From NCBI RefSeq assembly GCF_000003815.2, contig NC_049989.1, forward strand, positions 9,303,724 through 9,367,723: a DNA stretch of 64,000 nucleotides, given 5' to 3'. Each line of letters opens with the position of its first letter. Within the stretch, counting starts at the first letter, position 1. Below the pieces are notes generated by a model. The model saw only the letters and a program-made list of their open reading frames with translations, did not search any database and was not told the DNA's origin. This document shows, piece by piece, positions 49,745 through 61,455 of this stretch. The position numbers were made by a program, and so were the translations under genes. Source of the stretch: Branchiostoma floridae (Eukaryota > Chordata > Leptocardii > Amphioxiformes > Branchiostomatidae).

Positions 49745-49880
49745 TTCTGTTTTTGGGATTTTTTAAAAATGCCTTAGATTTTGAATTATTGGTAATTGAG
49801 TGCGAAAAATGCCATTTTTACGCATATTTTTGACTGTAACTTTACTTAAAATTAAAAATTAAAAAATCCCAAAAACAGAA
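49745..49880. repeat. Foldback element with 22-bp perfect arms
   Basis: Inverted arms 49745-49766 and 49859-49880 are perfect over 22 bp (left arm starts ttctgtttttgggatttttt). The spacer also has an inverted pair, aaaatgcc near 49766 and aaaaatgccattttta near 49805. Total 136 bp. A MITE or other hairpin. Confidence 0.75.
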
Positions 49881-50590
49881 AGTTTTATTTGCCTCTCAGA
49901 TGACGAAAAATATAAAAATCGAGAATTTGCCATGGCACTTGCGGCCCATCTTATCAAGAGTATGGTCAAATTGAAGGCCTTCCTTGAAGCAGAAAATAAT
50001 AGTCTTTGGAAGCAAAATCGAAACAAAACAACTATCTCAATTCAAACGGGAAGATCAAAACTATCTAAAATTGCGAATTTAATCTTATTTTGAATACATT
50101 TTCCTTGTCATAACATCTTGTTTATTTTGAAATATTTTACGGTTAGCAAATAGTAGGCCTCTTGTAACCCGATACTCTGTCGAACTCGCATAGCAACGGG
50201 AAAGAACACCCTAGCAACCGACCGCCGTGAAGTTTACAAGTGTACATCACATTATATTCGAGGTATGCACAACTTCACCTTACCTTGGGTACTCGGATCG
50301 TCATGTGCCTATATGCAGGTAGACTGACGAGACTTAATACACAGTGACGAGACATCGAAGAATCTAACAAAATTAAGTTCTAAGTTCTAGCTGTAGATCT
50401 GCAACTTCCTACCACGCTCCGTGGATCACTGGTCAATTAGTAGACAGTTATCACGAGGGAATAGTGACCAATAGTATGCTAGCTCATTCGGTCGGCCAAA
50501 GAAGTCCGACAGTCTGTCAGTGCGTACCCGAGTACTGACTGCTGTGGCCTGGCCAGCCGACTCCCTTAACACACTATTCCCTCTGTTTGT

Positions 50591-50738
50591 CCAATTTCTA
50601 CTATTTCTGTATCTGTATCTGTATCTGTATCTATATAGCCGGTCTAATCGCCGTTCGGCGTAACACACCAGCTGTAACCTGCTATGACCTGCTGTGACCT
50701 ATTTGACCTGCTATCCGCGAAACCTGGTAGAGGCTATG
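50591..50738. repeat. Dispersed repeat with (ctgtat)n microsatellite
   Basis: ccaatttctactatttct (50591-50608) is followed by four ctgtat units (50607-50630), then ctatatagccggt, alternating gacctgct motifs, and cctggtagaggctatg (50723-50738). It shares two blocks with 6523-6657, so it is a copy of that family with an expanded microsatellite. Confidence 0.65.
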
Positions 50739-50890
50739 AAAATGAAATTCGCGATGTGATGCCAGAGTTCACGGTGTAAGCTCACCAAGTCAAGGAAACC
50801 GCGAACATAAAAATCGGTGCGGATATTTCATGATTAACACTTTTATAACAGTGAGCTACTGCTTCATTTATATCTCATCACATTCTTCAG

Positions 50891-51103
50891 GTGTACCGAA
50901 CCCGTCTGCAGGTGTTCAGGTTAGATTGGCAAATGGTCGATATCATCTCGAAGAGATGTCTAACGAGGATCAAGAATCACCGAACTACAAGATTTCCTCT
51001 GAGTCGCCGAAAGCAAATTCTTGACGACATGAAGCCAGAAGACGTCGGTGACAAAGGCGTCAGGATCTTCCTTGTTAGTGTTAAGGCTTTAATGGGTTTA
51101 TAA
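50891..51103 (+). other. Unassigned open stretch, possible exon
   Basis: A good acceptor tract (cattcttcag, 50881-50890) is followed by an open frame of about 70 codons, basic, containing RLDWQMVDIISKRCLTRIKN and ILDDMKPEDVGDKGVRIFL, ending at a stop at 51101. A second open frame overlaps it. I recognise neither. It could be the terminal exon of an unknown + strand gene, a degraded mobile-element fragment, or chance. Confidence 0.2.
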
Positions 51104-52618
51104 ACGTATAGACTTGGTAGAAGTCAAACGTCACATTCTGTGATATATCTATTAATGACTATTGGTTATTGCGTTGGGCTGACTTGAGAGGAATGGACGA
51201 TACCTTCTGTTGGAAAAATTTTAACTACAATTGAGTTTAAGCTTTCAACTTTAATACTAAATGTTGATCATTTTGGTGTATTTTGAAAGTACAGTGCATG
51301 CTTATGTGTTAGGTTGTGTATCTAATATTGATTTAATTGGTCCAGATTTGCGTGAATAGTTTCATCAGTTACTTTCCTTAGGGCTGTACTGAAACGTCGG
51401 CAGGTAAATGCCTTTTGGTGTGTAACAATGACCTGTAGCATCTAGTGTAGATTTTGTTTAAAGTAGTGCAAGCAGATCAACGTCATACTCAGGCAAACAA
51501 ATAAAGACATTTTCAAGGCGTTTCCAATGTTGATTATATATTTTTATGATACCATTTGCTAATATAGATACTATCAAACCGCATTCCTTTGCAAGATATA
51601 TGTAAATTAAATATGGGTCTTTGTAGTAAACTAGTGCTTGCATCTCTGTAACAGAAATAAGACCACTTTCATTGTCATTCTTTCGGTTTGTATACCATAC
51701 TGCTGGAACGTAAACCATCCGCAAATGCATTCTAAGCTCAGTCAATAGTTATAAAAATAGCATCTGGACTTATACATTTATTCTGTCTTGAAAACATAGC
51801 ATGTTCCTCAAAACATAGACGAATGCAACAAACGAGGAATCAATACATTTGTAAAAACCAGTTAGGCCTATGATTTTATATCTCGTGACTTAATCGGATA
51901 GAATGATATTGCAAGCACGCCGATTGCTTATAAACAAAATAATTATAAGGGGAATCGAGATCCCTGAAGAATCATCAATAAAATTCAATATATACATGTA
52001 CATGGATGTTGATACTGAAACCTTTTTGAATAAAGAATAATGGAATAACGGAGGGCTGGATTAAAAATTATTCCAGTTTAATTGCAATTCTGTATCAGTA
52101 GATTTCTACCTCCATACTGTGTACCATATCCATTGCAATAGTCTACAACATTCAGTATGTCAGGACTCAGAAACTTGTCGCAATAAAGATGGTTAACAAC
52201 CGTATACACGCCTGGAAAAGGGTTTAGTTTAACAGTAACTGTAACTTTTTAGTCATGACACCTCTAACGTTCTCCTCCAAAGATCACTATTGCTGCATCT
52301 AAAAACTGTTCCGGCGTCTTCAAATACAGTTACAAGTTATCTAAATGAAATGGATATCCATATACATTTTTAGATGAGTGTACAATTGCATGTGTTTATG
52401 AATACTTACGTGATCGATTATTTGTTTTCAAAGTATGTCTCCAATAAGTAGACTTCATCGAATTTGCCATTGTTTTGAAGATTTTAAAATACTGTCTTGT
52501 TTCACAAGAGGCGTTTAAAATCTAGTATAAAAACACGTTGTCGGTTCACAAGCGGTTAATCAATACACGTCAATGTAAATTTACTTCCCACGACTCTAGT
52601 GACCCAAACTTCAAGCAA

Positions 52619-55600
52619 CTAAGAAGAATCAAACAGCCATCTTTGTCTGGTTGTCGTTATCCCGTATTCTAGTCTGGGCTTATCTTCATCTGAGTAAATA
52701 TCCGTCATTTCTATAGCTGATTCCTCCAATAGTCTACGTATTTCGCCATTGGTTGCACGTGTCATGCTCTTCCTTACACGCTTTACTACTTTCCATAGCA
52801 AAATTGCCAGGAGGCAAATAGCAGGCACAGCAGTGGAAAACACGAAGTACCAAAACTGTTCTCCAGCCTTCTCAAAGAAGCACTCTATTCCACTGTTGTA
52901 AGATTGTACACTACTAGAAGTTGGCTTTACAGAAGAAATGTTATTTAAATTTGTAGTGTTTGTGACATTCGTACTTGGAATTTCGATTGCAGAGTCTACT
53001 TCATTCTGATCAAATGGTCTGACGCAGTTATGGATGAACACACCAAGGAAGGTAAACAGGGTGATCACAAATGCCCCGCCACAGATAACGATAAAGAGAG
53101 CTTGATTCATCTTCTTTGAAAACTTTCTGACAATTTTTGTGCTCCGAGACTCTGTCTTAAAAGTGAACCTGCACCTCTCGCTGTAGACCCTTTCTTGTTT
53201 ACCGTCTTCTGTTGTTGTCTCCACCACTGAAATGACGAAAAAATCATATTCTGTATTGTCCCGCAGGTGTTCTATTTTTGCCGAGTTGTTATACTGGCAA
53301 TCATGCTCACGTTCTCCCTCTTCGCCTGGTCCCTTGTACTTAACAATGTACCGGTACCTGTAGATATCTCGCTTTTGCTCTTCATCTATAGGCGGTGCCC
53401 AGGAGAATGTTACGCTCTCTATGCCCTCTTTTACCAGCCGGGGATCACGGGGAGGGTGTGGCTTTGTGCGCTCTTCCACAGAGACCACGTGGCTGAATTG
53501 ACCACCACTTTGTTTCTCTCCGCTTCTGGTCTGTGCTGAAATTTTGTATTTTGTTCGCGCCTTTATCGTGCCCTTTTCCCTGAAGGTGTATTTAAATGAC
53601 TGCCATGGCCGTGTTTCAGTGGATTCGTCTGTGATACCAGCGCCTTCATCATTGGGAGGCCCTGTCTTTTCAGCAAAAGTAGCTTTAATGAACCACTCCG
53701 GATCCTCTGCAACTTTCCTTATTTCCACCATATATTCATCTTGTACACCCACAGGGGAGTCCCAAGACACCGCAATACTTTCTGCAAAAGTTTCAACCCG
53801 GAAGCCTTCAGGTTTGTTCGGCTTTGTGTGTATTGTCTTGGTGGCTTCCGAACTTTTGTCATTTTCCTTGAATGTTACGATGGAAATATTGTATTTCTGT
53901 CCGGGGGTTAGATCGCTGAAAGTGTGCAGCAATTCATCGTCTGCTTTTATTTCAGCAGATGGTGATTTGACCACTGCAGTGTCGTCAGAGGAAGGATGTA
54001 TGGTGACTCTATAGATGTCCTTCTCACCTGCAGCTTGCGCCCATTCCAAGGTGACTGCATTTTCACTGACGTTCGTAAATACTATGGAGTTCTCATCTAC
54101 AGCCGCGACTTTTGTTCTCTTCCCTTCAAGTAAAACCACTTCACTGTCAGCCTCCTTGTTTCTTGTGAACATTCCGATTCTATATATTTTACCCGCAACT
54201 AGATTTTCGAATGTGCTTCTGTACACAACAGCTCCATCTAGTGACTCCTTTCCTATGTGTCTTGCAAAACCTTCATTCGGTGATATATTATGTTCGTAGG
54301 ACTCCCAATCTCCCCTGGCATCCTCCCATACTACATCCATACTGTGTTCAGTAACACTGTCTTGTGGAATCTTTACATTTCTCGGAGGAGAGACAATAGT
54401 TCTGAAAGGCATATTTCGTGGTAAACTTTCCATTTCACCACTCACTGTGACCACAGAAACTTCGTACATTCTACCAGGGATAAGAGTAGTGAACGTACGG
54501 GAGTATGGCAGTGACCGAGAATTAGTAGGGATGTTAAGGGGATTTTGTAAGGACATTTCACAGTTCATCTCTCTTATGGAAGCAATGTACGAACTCTTTT
54601 CACCCTTCGCGTCGTGCCATGTTATGGTTAAAGTACTTTCAGTTCGTTCCCTAACACTGATTTGTTCTATGCTACTGACAGTTGTTCTTTTCATGGTGGT
54701 GACAGGATAACTTTTGTCTCCACCGCTATCGGTCCACACGCTTAATTGATACTTGCGACCTGAAGTGAGTTTTTGGAAAGTATACTCCAAAGGTTGTCCT
54801 CTTTCTACCACATCAACAGGATTTTCTACCCCATATTTTGGGGCGATTGAAACATGGTAACGATCCTTGTCACAGTATGGTTCAGGCCACGTGATTCTGA
54901 TGCTATTTTCTTTGACGTCATTGTCTGCGATGATGATTTCTGTGGGTGGGCGAATTTTAGTTCGTACTGTTTCATGGACACATTCACTAAATTCTCCTCC
55001 GCTTTCTGTAGTAACCTCCACTCTATAGAGCCTTCCGGATACAAGGGATTCGAATGTCATCTCTAAGTCCTCATCGGCGTTTCTTACGTCTTCCCGTACA
55101 TATGTACTCCCTCCCTCTTCCCAGATTTTGATGTGGTAGCGATCCTTTACACCCTCTGCGTGCTTCCATATCACTTTGAGAGAGGTCTCGAATGGCTGAG
55201 GAGGTACAAGACTTGGTGGGCCTACAGTCATTCGCTGTTGCCGGACTACCTTGGCACTCTCGACATCTTTGCTTCTGGTGGAAATCTTGATGTCATACAG
55301 CTTTCCTAGCGTAACACCTGTAAAAGTATGAGAGGTTTCGTTGCCACTGGAGATGAGAACAGGAGATTGCAAATTTTCATTGGGGCAAATCTCCAGTGAA
55401 TACTCATCTTTGTCACCACTTGGTTCTAACCATTTCACTATGATTCCCGAGTCCACGGTGGACGTCCTAACATTTACCGGGCGAAGGGGCAGTGTTCTTA
55501 TTAGTCGTGTCTCAGGCTCGCTTGTTTCCCCTCCACTGTTAGTCCTGATGGCAATCTCATATTCCCGACCAGGCACCAAAGCACTGAAGCGATATTCGAG

Positions 55601-58600
55601 AGCAAAAGCGCTGGCAGATACATCCCCTATACAATTTGGCGCTCTGTCTTCAAGGGTAGTGTCAAATATAGCTGCAGTGTACTTATCTTTGTCTCCCTGT
55701 GCTTGTTCCCATGTGATTGTGACTTGTTGATTTTTTACGTTAAATATTCGAAGGCCTTCAGGTTTGTGGACTTTTGTACGATGAGTTGTCGTGGTGGGTT
55801 GACTTTTCCTATCCCCACTTACAGCTACAACAACTAAGCTGTACAGACGGCCCCCTGTTAGGTCATCAACTTGTACCGGGCGTTGGTCGGATAACTCAGT
55901 GACGTTCGTTTTGACGCAAACCTCTCGATGCATAGCACAATATTCATAGTTGTCCACGTCCCCCTCAGCATCATCCCACGTGAATGAAATTGACGAATGA
56001 GTACAATCCGAAACTCTTACTGCTTTGGCACTCGCAACCAATGTTCTTTCTTGTATTGATCTTGGAATCGATGTACTCCCCAAGTCTCCAACATATGTCC
56101 ACATAGAAATTGTGTACAGTCTACCGGGGGTTAGGTTTTCAAATAGGTACTCATGTGACGATGCAGAAATCTCGCGTCGGCTTACTTCGTTTCCATGAGA
56201 AATACTTATCCCGTATTGGTGTACTTCGCTCTCAGGTTCAGGCCAAAAAACACGTAGGCTTTTTCCCTGTACGTCTTCTTTATTGACATGAATTCTGTTT
56301 GGAGGACGCGCCATTGTCCTAAATTCTGTTCGTTCAGGTTTACTTGGGACGTCTCCGCTGATGGTGTAAACAGACACGAAGTGTAATCGTCCGGGGTACA
56401 GGTTGTCGAAGTCATACCTTAATTTCTGTTCTTGATCGATTTCTATTTCATAGACAGACAGTAAATTATTCTGTATCTTCACGGCGTACTTGTCTCTGTC
56501 ACCTTGCGCATGATTCCATTTGATGGTGGCTGTTGTTTCCGTTTTATGCGTTACTGATACATTCTTTGGATGGTCAACCGTCATCCTTAGTGATGCAGTC
56601 ACCGGTTCACTGTTGACATCGTCACTTCGAGTTGTGACATGTACATGGTACATTCTTCCAAATTCCAAACCCGGAAATATTTTCTCCGTAGGCTTTCCCG
56701 CCTGAACTTCACACCAAGTCTGATCAATGGTCTTGCCGGTGTGCTTGTCATGATAAAAAAGATTAAGGATGTATCTATCATTGTCTCCGATTGCTGGCTC
56801 CCAAGCGACAAGAATGCCTGATCCATGCACTGATGCTGTAATGGCTTGCGGGGGACTTGGAAGTGTTCTTCGGTTGACTCCTACTGCCAAACTTTTGTCT
56901 CCGCCGCTCTCGGTGACGACCCTGACTGCATAGAGCCTCCCAGGGGTCAGTTCTGTAAATGTGTGATAGTATGTCGATTCTTCAGTGCTCTTCAAAATTG
57001 AAGAAGGGTTATTTCCATCCTGTGGATCAATGCTGATGTGATAAGTATCCTTGTCTCCTTCTGCTTTGGTCCATGCCACACGAAGGCTATTGGTTTGTCT
57101 GTCTTCCACTTTTAGATTCACTGGCTTGCTGACCATAGTTCTTATCCTTGGCAGTGGCACGTCGTCACTGTGGTCTCCTTCCCGCACGGTTTTTATAGAT
57201 ATGTTGTATTGACGCCCCGGCACAAGATCTTCAAAAACATGCGATATCTGCCCTGTAGTGTGAGTTATCGGCACTTGGTCCTTCGATGTTTGAGAAGATA
57301 TCTGCAGAATATATCTGTCCACCTCACCAGGAGCACATGACCAGCTGACGGCAATGCTTTTCTCCTTAACATCCTTCTCAGCAAAGTTGGTTACTCTCGC
57401 AACTATTGTCCGTTTTTGTTTTGTGACAGGTTCGCTGTGACTGCCGTGGCTTCTCGTTTTGATTGTTACGTCGTAAACCCTCCCTGGAACTAGATCTGTC
57501 CATTCATACCGGTTTGTTTTTGAACTGCAAGTTTTCGGTTCTACCTCTGAGGCTGAATATATGCCTAAGGTATACCCGTCCTTGTCTCCATCAGCGTCTT
57601 CCCACGTCAACCTCAACGCTCCATCTCCCGACTGCTCCAACTGAACGTTCTTCGGCTGCCCGACAAGAGTTTGCTCTGTAACAACACATTCATTACTCTC
57701 CACATCTTCCCGAATTGTGACGATGGTCATTTTGTACAGTCTTCCCGGCACGAGCTCGTTAAACTGATGACATGTGTTACAGTTCTTCGGTACGACAACA
57801 GGTGCAGTTGAGGAGGGATCGTCTTTTGGCTCCAGATATACATGGTATTCATCGACCTCACCGTCAGCAGGATCCCATTGCAGCTTCAACGCAGTCAACG
57901 TTGCTTCGACCGCAGGGTTCTTTGGTTCACCTACTGCTGTCCTTACTGTCAGGACAGTCTCTTCGCTCTTACCATCCCCACTTACTGTGACCCCATGTAT
58001 TGTGTACAGCCTACCAGGGCAGAGTTTAGAAAACGTTTCCTGATACGATGGTTCCGTCTGAAGCTTTCCTTTTGGTTTGGGACAAGTCGTACGTTGTGGC
58101 ACGTCGTCAGGGTTGATGGACAAGGCGTATGCTGTTTTGTCTCCTTCAACATCTGGCCAAGACAACATAATACTCGTCTCACTTTTTCGAAGAATTTTTA
58201 TTGCAGGTTTCATTACTATTGTCTGTGCAGATCTACTCACTTCTTTGCTGTTCATTTCACGTCCATCTACTCTAATGATTGCCCGAAGCACGACAGTATA
58301 GGCCCGTCCTGCGACAAGCTTTTGGAAAGTACATAACGATGAATTGTAGAGAATATTTTTTTCATGCGTTTCAGACAACGAAGACAGCTTAACAACATAA
58401 CCGTCATTTTTGCCATAAGGGTGCTTCCACCCTATTGTTACCTCATGACCTTTTGTTGTGATTTCTACGTCTACAGGTGCATTTGGTAATGTTCTAAAAC
58501 GCACAGTACTTGGAGTACTCTTTTGGTCTCCCCGAACTGACCTAATGGAGATGTCATACCACGACCCAGGGACAAGGTTCGGTATCAACTGTTCGTGCTC

Positions 58601-61455
58601 TTTGCTTTCCTTACTTGTCCATACAATTATTTCCCTTTCTTTTGTTTCTTTGTTCTCTGCTTCTATTTCATAGTCATCCCAGTCTCCTTCCGAATGCTTC
58701 CAAAAGAGATGTATAGAAGTTTCATTCACCGATCGCGAAGACAGTGTTTCATCTACATGTGGCTGTGCAAGCTTCGTACAAAATGTATAAGACGTTTCTG
58801 CACTTTTGTCGGTTCCACTTATCGTTTGTATGGTCAAGATGTAACTCCNNNNNNNNNNNNNNNNNNNNNNNNNNNNNNNNNNNNNNNNNNNNNNNNNNNN
58901 NNNNNNNNNNNNNNNNNNNNNNNNNNNNNNNNNNNNNNNNNNNNNNNNTCTTTCACCAATACCACCCTCTTTGACTATTATCTCGGCAGGTTTCATGATA
59001 TCCATTCGAAAGGTCTTTGTAATGTCGACACTTTCGACTTTCCTACCTTGATGTTGTAAAAGGGTTGTGATTTTGACTTTGTACTTCCTACCTGGCACTA
59101 GATTGTGAAATGTTGTTTGAAGAAAGTCATCCTTTGAAACAAATTTGCTCTGTGATACTCTTTGCCTCTCACTCTGTAACACTCTTACTGTATATCCATC
59201 CTTGTGGCCCTGTGCATGTGACCATGATACCGTCGCCGATGTGAAAGATGTGTCTATTTTGATTTGCTTTGGTGTGTCAAGACATGTCATAACACTCAGT
59301 GGTTGAGATTCTTTGTCTATTGCCCTGCTATGAGCAGTGGCAAGTATTCTATATTCCTCTCCTGGTGTCAAATCTTCAAACGTGTGGTCCATATGCGATT
59401 GTGGGTCTTGTATCTCCACGTTTTTTATCATGTTGGAATCAATAGTGGAGAACAGTGCGATAACGCATTTGTCGCAATCACTCTTAGGAAGTTCGTAGTG
59501 TATGACAATGGACGTTGTGTTTACCTTTGCCTCTGGTGCACTGATTGTTGGAGGAATCAAATCAGTTTGAATGGTTAAGGTCTCTTTTTCACTGAACTGA
59601 TCTCCGCTTTTTGTACTAAGTTCGGCCTTATAGATGCGACCTGAAACAAGACCCTCAAACCTGTGCTTATTGGTGCCTGCTGGAAGCGACTTGTAATGAG
59701 GACTGTTATTCCCATAAGAAAGACCAAGGCGAATGTTATCAAAAGTGCCTGTCTTCGGGGGTTCCCAACTAACTTGGAAGCCTTTGGCAAATGTGTCATT
59801 GATTTGTAGGTTCCTAAGCGGAAGAGGGCGGGTGTAGAAGATCTTTGTTATCGGTGTACTCAATTTTGGTTTTCCATTCAGAACTTCTGATGCCATACTG
59901 AGTTTGTATCGTTGACCTGGGACCAGTGACGAATATGTATAGGTAGGCACATCGTTCCATAGAACGTATGAAGACTTACTTTCATCGGGTTCTATGGACA
60001 GCTTGTATCGGTCTACTTTTCCTTCAGGGTTACACCATCTAACAACCGCGTTGTCGGTACCTATATGTTCGAATATAACCATTTCTGGTGGAAGTGGATC
60101 TGTGACAACCTCTTTGTGGAATGGACTGCCGCTTCTTGATCCACAGCTTTCAGTTTCTAATTCTATTATGTACTTAGTGCCTGGAACGAGATTGTTGTAG
60201 GTCTCTGTGTGCCCTGGCGGATATATAGATAGCTCACCACTGTGAGATGAACAGAGTATGTACCTTTCCACACACCCTCCAGGGTGTTTCCATGATAGTT
60301 GAATATGTTTCGGTCCTGTTTGTACTTTTACATCAGATTCTATTATGGGAAGGACTTTGGTGCTTTGGATTATCTTGTCTGATGTGCTTTCATCGTCTCC
60401 ACTTTTCGAGGAAACAGAAACACTGTACGTTGTACCGGGTATTAGGTCGGTAAGCTCTACTTGCTGATGTTCTGGGGCAATCAGGAAGGGTTCGTATTGA
60501 CAATGACTTTGAGAGCTATAGCGCACGAAGTAACCACTTATTTCGCCGACTACCTTGTCCCATCTAACCATAAAACTGTGTGCAGTGATGCTTTCTTTGA
60601 TGACTGTTATGTTTTGAGGTGGCGGCACTGTCGTTCTTACAATCAAGACGCAGCGTTCACATTCTGCATCTTCGTAGATTGTAATGGCTGACACTTTATA
60701 TTCTTTACCTGGAACGAGGTTTTGAAACATATGCTGAAGCCTATTCTCATGGCATGGAATTTCTACATCAGATTCACCCTCACTTGGGCTTAGTGAAAGA
60801 ACGTACTTTTCTTTCTCGCCCTTTACATGTTCCCAAGAAATTGTGATAGAAGTTTCCGTCTTTTCGCACAGTTTTAGGTCAGGAGAACAAACTTTGGTCC
60901 TCTGTGTTATTTCAACCATCTCACTGCTTAGGTCTTGAAAATGAGATGAAATTGTTATTCTGTGTAGACTGCCCGGGTTAGTCGAAAGGGAATCAAATAC
61001 ACATTCGATACTGTCTTTGCCTTTAGTCTGGCTTTGTTCTGGCTTTTGGTTGTCACTCCTTGATTTGGTTTGGTCTTTACACCATATGTCTACTTTGTAA
61101 CAATCTATATTTCCAACAGGCGGTTGCCAAGCGACTGTTATGGAATAAGGGCTACATGAATTTACGTGAAAACCTTCAGGACGGGCAGGGCATGTAGAGG
61201 CAGTAGTTTTACATGGTCGACTTTCAACTTCTCTCCCGTCCTCAAATGTACGTTTTACTATTACACTTACATCATAACTAGTACCAGGGTCAAGCTCCTT
61301 AAAAACAAACGCTAAGTCTTTGTCTACTGGTATCGGGTCATGGCCTGTAATCTGTGCTAGGTACGTGACGTTATTGTCGATAGCAGCTGCCCATTTTACC
61401 TTGATGGTGCTTGTCGTTTGTTCAGTTACAGAGATCGATGTAATAGGACGAGGTC
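52619..61455 (-). CDS. Single 8.8-kb exon: about 30 FN3 domains, two hydrophobic segments, short tail
   Basis: Exon begins after acceptor tgttccag at 61456 (first residues after the split codon: PRPITSISVTEQ) and runs open to TAG 52619-52621, 2944 residues including 34 unknown. I count about 30 PG-[RKT]-x-Y signatures, one per FN3 domain of about 85-100 residues. After the last domain comes a basic segment (KIVRKFSKKMNQ), hydrophobic segment 1 (53033-53101, ALFIVICGGAFVITLFTFLG), a 59-residue loop with three N-glycosylation sequons and two cysteines (52856-53032), hydrophobic segment 2 (52784-52855), then KRVRKSMTR and a tail with EIRRLL, an acidic dileucine-type sorting motif. The ATG at 61513 is intronic and not the start. 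Plus-strand ORFs across this span are shadows. Confidence 0.92.

Larger units (their letters stand above)
48170..52618. other. Intergenic region upstream of SLC15A4 and downstream of the FN3 gene
   Basis: No confident gene. It contains the SLC15A4 promoter side, a tacggcg minisatellite (48588-48713), foldbacks at 48788-48883 and 49745-49880, a repeat at 50591-50738 with a (ctgtat) microsatellite, and an open stretch at 50891-51103 that could be an exon. 51.1-52.6 kb looks like AT-rich 3' flank of the FN3 gene. Confidence 0.6.

Noticed and set aside
54308-54316. RGD integrin-binding tripeptide in the FN3 array
   Set aside because: It arises from the recurring A-x-GD motif of the early loop in these domains, not in the FG loop where fibronectin's RGD lies. 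Probably chance.
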